From Gaiella sp038230035 (GTDB taxonomy: Bacteria; Actinomycetota; Thermoleophilia; Gaiellales; Gaiellaceae), in contig JBBRNX010000003.1 of the NCBI GenBank assembly GCA_038230035.1, positions 1-64,000 on the forward strand: a stretch of 64,000 nt of DNA, in the 5' to 3' direction. How positions within the stretch are numbered: the stretch's first letter is position 1; each line of letters starts with the position of its first letter. A program made the translations under genes and the position numbers. Below are positions 8,624 through 17,460 of this stretch, in pieces. Below the pieces are notes generated by a model. That model was not told the origin of the DNA. It ran no database searches and saw only the letters and a list, made by a program, of their open reading frames with translations.

Positions 8624-9577
8624 GTGACTCGCTTTCTGCTCAAGCGGCTCGGCCTCGCGCTCGTCACGCTGTTCCTGCTCAGCGTCATCGTCTTCTCGGT
8701 GTCGTCGGTGCTCCCCGGCAATGTCGGCCGCGCTGTGCTCGGGCCGTTCGCGGCGCAGGAGTCCGTGGACGCGCTGAACGCGCAGCTCGGCGCAAATCGT
8801 TCGCTCTTCACGCAGTACACGGACTGGGCGGGTGGTTTGCTGCACGGCGATCTCGGCACGTCGCTGACGAAGCAGGTCCCGGCGTGGGACTTGCTCCGTC
8901 CGGCGCTCTCGCACTCGTTCGAGCTCGCCCTGGTCGCCTTCCTGATCTGCGTCCCGCTCTCGATCCTCGGCGGGATCGTCGCGGGGCTTCGCTACGGCAG
9001 GCCGACGGACAAGGCGATCACGATCGCCGGGCTGTCGTTCGCGGCAATGCCTGAGTTCGTCTCCGGCATCTTCCTGATCTTGCTGTTCGCAATCTGGCTC
9101 CACTGGCTCCCGACCAGCGCGCAGTGGGAGGACGGGGCCAACCGCCTCACACAAGTCAAATACCTGATTCTGCCTGGGATGACGCTGACGCTCGTGCTGT
9201 TTGGGTACATCGCCAGGATCACGCGCGCCGGGATGATCGAGGCGCTCGACAGCGACTATGCGCGCACGGCCTATCTCAAGGGGCTTCGCCCGTCGGTGGT
9301 GATCCGGAAACACGTGCTGCGCAACGCTCTCCTGCCGACGATCGCCGTCGTCGCCGTCCAGGTCGGCTACCTCGTCGGAGGGCTCGTCGTTGTCGAGGTG
9401 CTCTTCAACTACCAGGGGATCGGCAGCCTCATCTACGAGGCGGCCCGCCAGAAGGACCTCCCGCTCCTCACGGCAGGCGTCCTCGTGATCGGGATCGTGT
9501 ATCTCGTCGTCACGCTGATCGCCGACATCCTCTACGCCTTCCTCAACCCGCGTATCAGGCTCGGGGGCATCGAATGA
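8624..9577 (+). CDS. ABC transporter permease, DppB type
   Basis: Inner-membrane permease of a peptide-type importer. The GTG at 8624 gives 317 residues beginning TRFLLKRLGLALVTL, the standard first helix of this family. The open frame runs far upstream over the binding-protein gene, but that part is shadow. Six hydrophobic segments are visible. The cytoplasmic EAA-like loop (YARTAYLKGLRPSVVIRKHV) sits before the last two helices. Its stop overlaps the DppC start (ATGA at 9574). Confidence 0.92.
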   Translation: MTRFLLKRLGLALVTLFLLSVIVFSVSSVLPGNVGRAVLGPFAAQESVDALNAQLGANRSLFTQYTDWAGGLLHGDLGTSLTKQVPAWDLLRPALSHSFELALVAFLICVPLSILGGIVAGLRYGRPTDKAITIAGLSFAAMPEFVSGIFLILLFAIWLHWLPTSAQWEDGANRLTQVKYLILPGMTLTLVLFGYIARITRAGMIEALDSDYARTAYLKGLRPSVVIRKHVLRNALLPTIAVVAVQVGYLVGGLVVVEVLFNYQGIGSLIYEAARQKDLPLLTAGVLVIGIVYLVVTLIADILYAFLNPRIRLGGIE

Positions 9578-10446
9578 CCGCACTCGAGGTGGCGCGGCCC
9601 GCCCGTTCGGAGACGAAAGCAGCCCGCTCCGAGCGTCTGCGGCTCCTCGTCCGCTCACCGACCGTGATCATCGGCGGGGTCATCGTCCTCTTCTGGGTCT
9701 TCTGCGCAGCGTTTCCTGGCCTTGTAACGCCGCACGACCCGATCTTCGACAACCAGTTCCCGACGAGCCTCAAGCCGACGTGGGCGTACCCGTTCGGCAC
9801 CGATACGAACGGGCGCGACATCTTCTCCCGCGTTCTCGCCGGGTCGCGGAACGTGTTGCTCATCGCACCCGCGGCGACGTTGCTCGGAACGGTCCTGGGG
9901 ACGATCCTCGGGCTTGTGACGGGCTATTTCCGCGGCATCGTCGACGACGTTCTCGGCCGCGTGATCGACGCTGTCCTGTCGCTGCCCCTGATCATCACCG
10001 CGATCCTCATCGTGACCGCGGTCGGGAAGACGGGGACGTGGGTCGTCATCATGATCATCGGTTTGATCTTCAGCCCGTTGGTCTCGCGCACCGTGCGAGC
10101 CGCCGTGCTCACGGAAACGGAGCTCGACTACGTGCAAGCGGCGCGGCTGCGGGGCGAACGTGCGCCCTATATCATGTTCTCCGAGATCCTCCCGAACGTG
10201 ATGTCGCCCGTCGTCGTCGAGTTCACCGTCCGTCTCGGCTACGCGATCTTCACCGTCGCCTCGCTGACGTTCATCGGCTTCGGCGTCGCCGATCCCTCAC
10301 CGGACTGGGCCGCGCAGATCAACAAGTACTACGGGTTTATCGACCCGTACTGGTGGATGACGCTGTTCCCGGCACTCGCCATCGCAACGCTCGTTGTGGC
10401 CGTCAACCTGGTCGCAGACGGCATTCGCGAGGTCTACGAGCGATGA
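9574..10446 (+). CDS. ABC transporter permease, DppC type
   Basis: Second permease of the importer, 290 residues. The N-terminus matches the OppC_N pattern (helix near 32-50, then the periplasmic PFGTDTNGRDIFSRVLAGSR block). An EAA loop follows (DYVQAARLRGERAPYIMFSE), with the family's SLTFIGFGVADPSPDWA near the end. It overlaps both the DppB and ATPase genes by 4 bp, as expected for subunits made in fixed ratio. Confidence 0.93.
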   Translation: MTALEVARPARSETKAARSERLRLLVRSPTVIIGGVIVLFWVFCAAFPGLVTPHDPIFDNQFPTSLKPTWAYPFGTDTNGRDIFSRVLAGSRNVLLIAPAATLLGTVLGTILGLVTGYFRGIVDDVLGRVIDAVLSLPLIITAILIVTAVGKTGTWVVIMIIGLIFSPLVSRTVRAAVLTETELDYVQAARLRGERAPYIMFSEILPNVMSPVVVEFTVRLGYAIFTVASLTFIGFGVADPSPDWAAQINKYYGFIDPYWWMTLFPALAIATLVVAVNLVADGIREVYER

Positions 10447-12473
10447 GCGAGCACATTCCCCTAGCCCTCGAGGTCTCCGATCTCGAAATGGTGTACCGCG
10501 TCCGCGGCGTCGACCGCCCCGTCCTGCGCGGCGTGTCGTTTTCGATCGAGCGCGGACGCTCCTACGGTCTCGTCGGCGAGTCAGGGTGCGGGAAATCGAC
10601 CGCCGCACTCGCGATCGTGCGCTACCTGCCACGCAACGGGCGCATCGCCGGTGGCACGGTGTCGGTGGCAGGACAGGACGTCCTCGGGTTCAGCGCGCGC
10701 GGACTCCGCGAGTACCACGCCCTGACCGTCTCGATGGTCTACCAGAACCCAGGCTCCGCGTTGAACCCCGGCATGCGCGTCGGCGCGCAGCTTGCGGAGG
10801 CATTCACGATCCTCGGTGTATCTCGCGGTGAAGCACGCGATCGTGCGCGAGCAGCTCTGGAGCGTGTGCAGATCGCCGACCCGGCGAGCGTGATGGGCCG
10901 CTACCCGCACCAGCTCTCCGGCGGCATGCAGCAGCGGGTCGTGATTGCGATGGCGCTCGCGAAGGATCCGACCCTCCTCATCCTCGACGAGCCGACCACC
11001 GGGCTCGACGCGACCGTCGAAGCCGACGTCCTCGACCTCGTGGCGACGCTGCAGTCGGAGCTCCACACCGCGGTGCTCTTCATCAGCCACAACCTCGGTG
11101 TGATCTCGAAGATGTGCGACCGCGTGGGTGTCCTCTACGCCGGCCGGCTGGTGGAGGAAGGCCCGGTCGACACGGTGCTCCAGGATCCGCGTCACCCATA
11201 CACGGTCGGCCTTCTGCGCTGCATTCCTCGCGGTGGCGTTCGGAAGGATCATGGCAGGCTCGACACGATCCCGGGCTTCCTGCCGAGCCTCGGGTCGCGG
11301 CTCGAGGGCTGCGTCTTCGCAGATCGCTGCGCCCTCGCCGACGACCGCTGCCGATGCGAAGAGCCTCCTGTCACTCAGGCAGGCGCCGGGCACATCGCGC
11401 GGTGCTTCCACCAGGATCTCGCCCCCACGCTGCCGCGCGAGGAGGCGGCGGAACTCGCGGTGCCGGCGGTCAACCGGGAGCAGACGCCGCTCATCCAGCT
11501 CGAGGATCTCGGCAAGGTCTTCGTCCAGAGCGGCCACGAGGTGCACGCCCTCGCCGGCGTCTCGGCGGCGATCTGGCCCGGCGAGACGCTCGGCCTGGTC
11601 GGCGAATCCGGCTCGGGCAAGACGACGCTGGCGCGAACCCTCCTCGGGATCGTCGCGCCGACGTCGGGCAGCGTCGAGCTCGAAGGCCGCAAGCTCGCGC
11701 CGCGCTTCCAGAAGCGCGCCCACGCCGACCTGCGCGCGTTGCAGATCGTCTTCCAGAACCCGGACAGCGCGCTCAACCGCCGCCATTCCGTAAGCCGGAT
11801 CCTGCTGCGCGCATTGAAGAAGCTCGCCGGCGTCACGGGCGCCGACGCGGAGAAACATGCCGCGCAGCTTGCCGATCGGGTCCGGCTCTCGGAGCGGACG
11901 CTCACGCAGAAACCCGTCCAGCTCTCCGGCGGCCTGAAGCAGCGCGTCGCGATCGCCCGCGCCTTCGCTGGCGACCCGAAGCTCGTCGTGTGCGACGAGC
12001 CGACCTCTGCGCTCGACGTGTCGGTGCAGGCGGCGATCCTCAACCTGCTCGTCGAGCTGCAGGCCGAGCGCGGCGTCTCGTACCTGTTCATCTCGCATGA
12101 CCTCGGTGTGGTCCGGTACATCTCGGATCGCATCGCCGTCCTCTACCTCGGTCGGCTGATGGAGCTCGGCCCCTCCGAGACCGTCTTCGACGGGCCGCAT
12201 CATCCATACACCGAGGCGCTGCTCTCGGCAGTTCCGACGATCGACGGCGGTGGACGTCGGCGGATCAAACTGGGGGGCGATATCCCGAGTGCGGCGTCCC
12301 CGCCTTCGGGCTGCGTCTTCCACACCCGCTGCCCTCGCGCGCTGGGCGCCGTGTGCGAGGAGACCGAGCCGCCGCTCGTCGAGATCGCGCCCGGTCGCCT
12401 GATGCGCTGTCACATTCCGCTCGACGAGCTCCGCCGCCTCCAGGCCAAGGAACCGGAGAGCGTCAGCGCGTGA
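10443..12473 (+). CDS. Fused DppD-DppF ABC transporter ATPase
   Basis: One 676-residue polypeptide carries both ATPase halves of the importer. Half 1 has GESGCGKST, LSGGMQQR, LLILDEPTT and an oligopeptide-type C-terminus with CVFADRCALADDRC. Half 2, from about residue 345, has GESGSGKTT, LSGGLKQR, LVVCDEPTS and CVFHTRCPRALGAVC. Separate DppD and DppF genes are more common, and the second importer in this window has them. The cysteine-rich ends resemble the Fe-S sites reported in some peptide transporter ATPases. The gene overlaps its neighbours by 4 bp on both sides. Confidence 0.93.
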   Translation: MSEHIPLALEVSDLEMVYRVRGVDRPVLRGVSFSIERGRSYGLVGESGCGKSTAALAIVRYLPRNGRIAGGTVSVAGQDVLGFSARGLREYHALTVSMVYQNPGSALNPGMRVGAQLAEAFTILGVSRGEARDRARAALERVQIADPASVMGRYPHQLSGGMQQRVVIAMALAKDPTLLILDEPTTGLDATVEADVLDLVATLQSELHTAVLFISHNLGVISKMCDRVGVLYAGRLVEEGPVDTVLQDPRHPYTVGLLRCIPRGGVRKDHGRLDTIPGFLPSLGSRLEGCVFADRCALADDRCRCEEPPVTQAGAGHIARCFHQDLAPTLPREEAAELAVPAVNREQTPLIQLEDLGKVFVQSGHEVHALAGVSAAIWPGETLGLVGESGSGKTTLARTLLGIVAPTSGSVELEGRKLAPRFQKRAHADLRALQIVFQNPDSALNRRHSVSRILLRALKKLAGVTGADAEKHAAQLADRVRLSERTLTQKPVQLSGGLKQRVAIARAFAGDPKLVVCDEPTSALDVSVQAAILNLLVELQAERGVSYLFISHDLGVVRYISDRIAVLYLGRLMELGPSETVFDGPHHPYTEALLSAVPTIDGGGRRRIKLGGDIPSAASPPSGCVFHTRCPRALGAVCEETEPPLVEIAPGRLMRCHIPLDELRRLQAKEPESVSA

Positions 12474-13582
12474 AGATCCGCGCCGCCGTCCTCGAGAGCA
12501 CCGGGGGCTCCCATCACATCCAGGAGCTCGACCTCGGGCCACCGGGGCCGAACGAGGTACTGGTGCGACTCCATGCGAGCGGCGTCTGCCATTCGGACTT
12601 CAATGCGATCGACGGTACGGCGGAAACGCGCTGTCCCGCCGTTCTCGGGCACGAGGGTGCAGGAGTCGTCGAAGCAGTCGGTGCCGGCACAACGCGCGTT
12701 GTGGTGGGCGATCACGTCGCGCTCTCGTGGGCCCCGTCCTGCGGCGAGTGCGGCGAGTGCCTGCGCGACCTGCCTCAGCTCTGCTCGACCGCCTGGCCCG
12801 CGATGGGCACGGGAGGGCTGATGGACGGGACGACGCGCCTGTCCCGCAACGGCGAGCCGGTCTACCACTACTCGTTCCTCTCGACGTTCGCGGAGGCGAC
12901 GGTCGTCCCGGAGCGCTGCTGCGTGCGGATCGCGAAGGACATTCCCTTCGACGTCGCTGGCCTCGTCGGCTGCGCTGTGACGACTGGGATCGGGGCGGTC
13001 TGGCGTACCGCGGGAGTTAGACCAGGAGACCGCGTGGCAGTTGTCGGCTGCGGCGGCGTGGGCCTTTCCGCGCTGATGGCCGCAGTCGCGGTGGGCGCGG
13101 AGCCGGTGATCGCCGTCGATGCCGCTGCCTCGAAGCTGGAGGTGGGCCGCTCCTTCGGCGCAACCGCCGGCGTGCTCTGGGCCGGGTCCGCAGAGGCAAC
13201 TGCGGAAGCGATCCGGGAAGCCTCCGGGGGCGGCGTCGACGCCGCGATCGAGGCCACCGGACGGCCCGATGCCATGAAGGCAGCGTTCCTCGCCACCCGA
13301 CCGCGGGGCGCCGCCGTCCTGATCGGGATCCCTCGCGCGGACGCAGTGCTCGAGCTCCCCGCGCTCTCGATCCCGCGCATGGAGCGACGTATCCTCGGCT
13401 CGATCTACGGCTCGTCGAGGCCCGAGCGTGACTTCCCGCAGACCCTCGATCTGTACCGCACAGGCCGCCTGCCGCTCGACCGTCTCGTGTCGCACCGCCT
13501 CCCGCTGGACGACGTCGAGCATGGTTTCGAGCTGATGCGGTCGGGTGAGGCGCTGCGCGTCGTGCTCGACCTGGCAAGGTAG
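12470..13582 (+). CDS. Zinc-dependent medium-chain alcohol dehydrogenase (class III-like), copy 1
   Basis: NAD-dependent oxidation of an alcohol or aldehyde adduct is expected. Catalytic zinc ligands appear as GVCHSD and GHEGAGVVE, and the structural zinc loop as APSCGECGECLRDLPQLC. The nucleotide fold motif is VGCGGVGLSA. The GTG at 12470 overlaps the ATPase stop and gives 370 residues. Related actinobacterial enzymes include thiol-dependent formaldehyde dehydrogenases and NDMA-dependent dehydrogenases. The Fae-like gene that follows makes an aldehyde role attractive, but this is not proven. Confidence 0.9.
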   Translation: MKIRAAVLESTGGSHHIQELDLGPPGPNEVLVRLHASGVCHSDFNAIDGTAETRCPAVLGHEGAGVVEAVGAGTTRVVVGDHVALSWAPSCGECGECLRDLPQLCSTAWPAMGTGGLMDGTTRLSRNGEPVYHYSFLSTFAEATVVPERCCVRIAKDIPFDVAGLVGCAVTTGIGAVWRTAGVRPGDRVAVVGCGGVGLSALMAAVAVGAEPVIAVDAAASKLEVGRSFGATAGVLWAGSAEATAEAIREASGGGVDAAIEATGRPDAMKAAFLATRPRGAAVLIGIPRADAVLELPALSIPRMERRILGSIYGSSRPERDFPQTLDLYRTGRLPLDRLVSHRLPLDDVEHGFELMRSGEALRVVLDLAR

Positions 13583-13586
13583 CGCC

Positions 13587-14114
13587 ATGACTCCGAACGA
13601 TCTGGACGGCAGGATCGGCGAGGGCTGGGGCGGCCTCTCTCCGAACGGCGCCCACATCAACGTCGTCCTCGCACGCCGCGGCAGCCCGACCTTCGCCTCC
13701 GCGGTCGGAATGTTCACGCACCCCTCCCCCGGCCACACACCGGTTCTCTGCTGCGTTGGCGGTTCGCAGCCTGACTACGAGCCGATCTGGCCGCCGACCC
13801 TGATGATGAACAAGGCGACCGCCCTCGAGGAGGGCCATCAGACGATCACGTGGGGTGCGGCGCAGCTCGGGATCGGCCAGGGCGTGCTCGACTCGGTGGC
13901 AGACGGACTCCTGGAGGCGACCGATGACGTGCTCGTGCTCGTGGCGGTCTGGGTCGACTCGCGTGCCCACGACGAGACCGCGGTACGCAAGGCGTGCCGC
14001 GCTGCCGTGCGCAAGGCGGTAGGCACATGCGTGGAGGGACGCGACCCGACGGCCGCGGCCCGGCTCGTCGCCGAGCGCGACTCGCTGACGAACCCGTTCT
14101 ACAGCGGCAGCTGA
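13587..14114 (+). CDS. Formaldehyde-activating enzyme (Fae) homologue
   Basis: A 175-residue protein that matches the Fae family along its length: GAHINVVLARRGSP near residue 21 (the His aligns with the catalytic His17 region of methylotroph Fae), GHTPVLCCV, LMMNKAT, WGAAQLGIGQGVLDSVADG and VLVAVWVD. True Fae joins formaldehyde to tetrahydromethanopterin. No methanopterin genes are visible here, so this homologue may act on another pterin or carbonyl. It sits between two Zn dehydrogenases and an enolase-superfamily enzyme with 1-4 bp spacing or overlap. Confidence 0.82.
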   Translation: MTPNDLDGRIGEGWGGLSPNGAHINVVLARRGSPTFASAVGMFTHPSPGHTPVLCCVGGSQPDYEPIWPPTLMMNKATALEEGHQTITWGAAQLGIGQGVLDSVADGLLEATDDVLVLVAVWVDSRAHDETAVRKACRAAVRKAVGTCVEGRDPTAAARLVAERDSLTNPFYSGS

Positions 14115-15226
14115 TGCGGATCATCGCCGTCGAGGCGCGGGTCTACGAGGTGCCGTTCGACCCACCGTTCACGGCCGCCTGGGACCCCGTTCCGCGAGAT
14201 CGTCAGCAGGCGACGCTCGTGCTCCTCCACACGGACGAAGGGCTCACTGGAATCGCCTCCGGCGGCGACGGGCTGCCCGATCGAGAGCTGCTCGAACGGC
14301 TGCTCATCGGGCTCGACCCGCTGCGCACCGAGGCAGTACGCGAGATCTGCGAGACGGTCGATCTGCACGGCGGCCGGCCCTGGGCTGTGGAGGTCGCAGT
14401 GTGGGACGTCGTCGGCAAAGCGCTCGGCGTTCCGCTGTGGCAGCTGCTCGGCGGCCGCAACGAGCGGCTCGTGGCGTACGCGTCGACGGGTGAGCTACTC
14501 GAGCCTGACGAGCGGGTGGCGCGCTGCGTCGAGCTGCGGGAGCGCGGCATTCGTGCGGTGAAGATCCGCTTCCATCGGGCTGACTGGCGCGAGGACGTCG
14601 AGGTTGTCGCGGCGGTTCGCGAAGCGGTCGGCACCGAGCTCGAGATCATGGTCGACGCGAACCAGGGCTGGCGGATGCCCGGAGACAGGGCCCCGCGCTG
14701 GGATGTCGCGACCGCCGCCCAGTGCGCACGGGAACTCGAAGCGCTCGGCGTCTACTGGCTCGAGGAGCCTCTGCGCACCGACGACGTGGACGGCTATCGA
14801 ACCCTCCGCTCGCGGACGAGCATACGCGTCGCCGCCGGGGAGCTCGTGCGTACGAGCGCCGAGGCGCGCGACCTCGTCGTGCGCGGCGCTGTCGACGTCG
14901 TGCAGGCGGATGTCCTCTTCGCGGGCGGGATCGGCGGCTGCCGCCGCATCGCCGCACTCGCCGACCTCCACGGTCACGCCTGGTCGCCCCACACGTGGTC
15001 GAACGGACTCGGCCTCGTCGCCAACCTCCACGCGGCACTCGCGTTCTCCTCGGTTCCGTTCGTCGAGGTGCCCTTCGATCCGCCCGCCTGGTCACCCGAA
15101 CGCCGCGACTGGCTGCTGCCGGCACCGCTTGAAATCGCCGCCGACGGCACGATCGCCCCGCCCGCGGGAGCGGGACTCGGGATCGAGCTTGACCTCGGCG
15201 CCCTCGAGCGCTGGAGAATCGCGTGA
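14114..15226 (+). CDS. Mandelate racemase/muconate lactonizing enzyme family protein
   Basis: Enolase-superfamily enzyme of 370 residues that should abstract an alpha proton from a carboxylate. Metal ligands can be placed in VDANQGW (Asp), EEPL (Glu) and AAGEL (Glu). KIRFHRAD precedes them at the usual catalytic-lysine position, and WSPHTWSNG supplies a late histidine. The likely reaction is sugar-acid dehydration or racemization, but subgroup assignment needs alignment. The ATG at 14114 shares a base with the Fae-like stop, and the gene ends inside the next dehydrogenase start. Confidence 0.88.
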   Translation: MRIIAVEARVYEVPFDPPFTAAWDPVPRDRQQATLVLLHTDEGLTGIASGGDGLPDRELLERLLIGLDPLRTEAVREICETVDLHGGRPWAVEVAVWDVVGKALGVPLWQLLGGRNERLVAYASTGELLEPDERVARCVELRERGIRAVKIRFHRADWREDVEVVAAVREAVGTELEIMVDANQGWRMPGDRAPRWDVATAAQCARELEALGVYWLEEPLRTDDVDGYRTLRSRTSIRVAAGELVRTSAEARDLVVRGAVDVVQADVLFAGGIGGCRRIAALADLHGHAWSPHTWSNGLGLVANLHAALAFSSVPFVEVPFDPPAWSPERRDWLLPAPLEIAADGTIAPPAGAGLGIELDLGALERWRIA

Positions 15227-16365
15227 AGATCAACGCGGCCGTCCTCCACCGCCCGAACACTCCCGTCGTCGTCGAAGAGGTCGAGCTCGACCCACCCAAG
15301 GCGCACGAGGTGCTCGTGAAGGTGGCCGCCGCGGGTGTCTGCCATTCGGACGTGCGCTACGCCGACGGTGAGCTCGGCGCTGACCGCTGGCCGATCGTGC
15401 TCGGGCACGAAGGGGCCGGTGTGGTCGAAGCGGTCGGCGCCAACGTAACCCACGTCGCCCCTGGTGACCACGTCGCGTTCTGCTTTGTGCCCGCGTGCCG
15501 CAGCTGCCGCTACTGCCTCGCCGGCAAGCCGAATCTGTGCACGCTGGTTGCAGAGCACGGGGCGCGCGGCATGTTGCTGGATGGAACAAGCCGGCTTCGT
15601 CTCGCAGACGGGACGACACTGCAGCACGGCCTGAGAACAGCGTGCTTTGCGGAACACACGGTCGTGCCCGCTGCGGGCGCAGTGCCGATGCCGCCCGAGC
15701 TGCCGCTCTGGCAGGCGGCGCTCCTCGGCTGCGGTGTGGTCACGGGCATGGGTGCCGTGCGAAATGTTGCCCACGTCCAGCCCGGCGACTCGGCGGTCGT
15801 CTTCGGCTGCGGCGGGGTCGGGCTACAGGTGGTCGCGGGAGCGCACCTCGCAGGCGCACAGCCGATCGTCGCGGTCGATCGCGTGCCCGAGAAGCTCGAG
15901 CTGGCCCGCGCGCAAGGCGCGACGCACCTGGTCGATGCGTCGGCCGAGGAGCCGCTTGCGGCAATCCGCAGATTAACCGGCGACGGCGCGGATTTCTCAT
16001 TCGAGGTGATCGGGCGGCCGGACACCATCAGACTCGCCTGGGACGCGATCCGCCCCGGCGGAACGGCGGTCGTCGTCGGTCTCGTCCCGGCCGGCGTCGA
16101 AGCGAGTCTGCCGGCGATCGAGTTCCTGTCCGACAAGTCGATCCGCGGCACGTACTACGGCTCGGGCGACCCGGCCGCCGAGCTACCGGAGCTGGCTCGC
16201 CTTGCGCTGGACGGGCACCTAGACCTGGCTAACGTCGTCACGCATCTGGACGGGCTCGACGGCGTGGAAGCGGCGCTAGCACGACTCAGGCGCGGTGAAG
16301 GAGCTCGGACTGTCCTCGTGATCGACCCGGCCACAGCCGGCGCGACGCCCAACGGCGCCGCGTAG
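15223..16365 (+). CDS. Zinc-dependent medium-chain alcohol dehydrogenase (class III-like), copy 2
   Basis: Paralogue of the dehydrogenase at 12470, 380 residues from a GTG that overlaps the previous stop. It keeps GVCHSD, GHEGAGVVE, the structural zinc loop VPACRSCRYCLAGKPNLC and GCGGVGLQVV. Two dehydrogenases flanking a Fae-like and an enolase-like enzyme suggest successive oxidation steps in one pathway. It is the last enzyme of the catabolic run. Confidence 0.9.
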   Translation: MKINAAVLHRPNTPVVVEEVELDPPKAHEVLVKVAAAGVCHSDVRYADGELGADRWPIVLGHEGAGVVEAVGANVTHVAPGDHVAFCFVPACRSCRYCLAGKPNLCTLVAEHGARGMLLDGTSRLRLADGTTLQHGLRTACFAEHTVVPAAGAVPMPPELPLWQAALLGCGVVTGMGAVRNVAHVQPGDSAVVFGCGGVGLQVVAGAHLAGAQPIVAVDRVPEKLELARAQGATHLVDASAEEPLAAIRRLTGDGADFSFEVIGRPDTIRLAWDAIRPGGTAVVVGLVPAGVEASLPAIEFLSDKSIRGTYYGSGDPAAELPELARLALDGHLDLANVVTHLDGLDGVEAALARLRRGEGARTVLVIDPATAGATPNGAA

Positions 16366-16376
16366 GATTGCCCGCG

Positions 16377-16709
16377 ATGCGAATCGATCAACTTGTCCCT
16401 GCCGAACCGGGCTGGAAGGCGGTCTTCAAGGAGCCGGACGGCGGCGACACCATGTCGCGCATCCTCGCGTGGGCTGCGCTCGACGGCGAGGATGGCGACG
16501 TGGTCGGCATCATCGTCGACCCGGCCGAGCCGTCTCGGATCGTGTCCGCGGCAAGCACGACGTCGCCAGGTGGTGGCAGCTTCTCGCGCTACCGCTATGT
16601 GGCGCCCGAGCCGACGATCACGATCGCGCCGCCTCCACCGCCCCTGCCCGCATCGACGGCGGACACGGCCGAGAAGATGGCGAAGAGCTTCCTCAAGCGC
16701 GGTCGTTAG
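16377..16709 (+). CDS. Hypothetical protein, proline-rich C-terminal part
   Basis: Unrecognised 110-residue protein. It starts MRIDQLVPAEPGWKAVF, has a beta-rich middle (DGDVVGIIVDP) and a proline run (PPPPPLP) before a basic tail. No signal peptide or membrane segment is seen. It follows the dehydrogenase by 11 bp and converges with the small gene on the other strand, overlapping it by 4 bp. The ATG at 16377 is preferred over a TTG at 16368. Confidence 0.6.
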   Translation: MRIDQLVPAEPGWKAVFKEPDGGDTMSRILAWAALDGEDGDVVGIIVDPAEPSRIVSAASTTSPGGGSFSRYRYVAPEPTITIAPPPPPLPASTADTAEKMAKSFLKRGR

Positions 16710-16927
16710 GTCAGTTGGCCGATCTGCGCATGCAGCTCGCTGCGGCGTTCTGACATCGCGCGCTCCTTGTCTTGGAGAAGCCGGAGCTGCTCCTCGACCT
16801 GACTCGCGCTCGACAGGCCGCTGCCACCGGAGCGGATGAAGTCGATCCGATCCTGCAGCCGGGCCCGCTGACGCGAGAGCGACTGCTCTTCAGCCCGGAG
16901 CTTCGCGAGATGGTCGTCTGTCGTCAT
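16706..16927 (-). CDS. Small coiled-coil protein
   Basis: Unrecognised 73-residue protein, almost entirely charged helix (LRAEEQSLSRQRARLQDRID, then QVEEQLRLLQDKERAMSERR). Heptad-like spacing of Leu, Ile and Arg suggests a coiled coil. It converges with the hypothetical gene at 16377. Nothing in the sequence indicates a function. It could be a non-coding shadow, but its helix pattern looks genuine. Confidence 0.5.
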   Translation of the reverse strand: MTTDDHLAKLRAEEQSLSRQRARLQDRIDFIRSGGSGLSSASQVEEQLRLLQDKERAMSERRSELHAQIGQLT

Positions 16928-17091
16928 CGCACAGGATCATCGGCGCCGACGCCGCATCGCTGAAGAACTGCGAGTGGCTCGGTGGCCACTGCGGCCGTCC
17001 CGATGCCGTTGAGAGAAGAGTTGAGAGTACAAGTCGACCTGCCTGCTAAACGGCACTTTTCAGGATGAATGAGGGCTTTAGAGCTAGCTTG

Positions 17092-17460
17092 CTAGTTCGC
17101 CGGCCGCCAGAACGCGCGCGGATCTCGGGTACTTCGCCCAACCCAATCGATGAGTCCCAGCGACTCAAGAATCTTCAAACGCTTGATCACCACTGGACGT
17201 GAGAGGCCTGTCGCCGTGACGATGTCGCCGGTGCTGGGACGCTCGCTCTCACGGATGAGCCGTACGATCTCGCGCCCACCCGGTGGCAACCGCGATTCGA
17301 GTTCGCGATCGACGGGCGTAGAGAGCAGTGTCAGCCGAACACTGCCAGACGTCTGACGGTATTCCGGATCCGCTAACCCGGCTAGTCGCAGTTCTTCGAA
17401 GATGCGGCGGATACGTGCCGGGAAGGCTTGGCGGAGCGGCCCCGGAGTCGAACCGAGCAA
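17092..17460 (-). pseudogene. C-terminal remnant of an ATP-binding regulator, abutting tRNA-Sec
   Basis: The 122-residue frame begins inside the tRNA-Sec gene. Only the part below about 17426 looks like protein: EELRLAGLADPEYRQTSGSV, followed by a winged helix (TGDIVTATGLSRPVVIKRLK). This resembles the C-terminus of Schlafen/AlbA_2-type ATP-binding transcriptional regulators, which are normally several times longer. The body of the gene is missing and the fragment lies directly downstream of the tRNA 3' end on the same strand. This fits a scar of integration or excision at the tRNA. Confidence 0.55.

Noticed and set aside
10581..12542. 653-residue minus-strand open frame
   Set aside because: Antisense to the fused ATPase. 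Composition is Arg/Asp/Glu-rich with no motif. Typical high-GC shadow.
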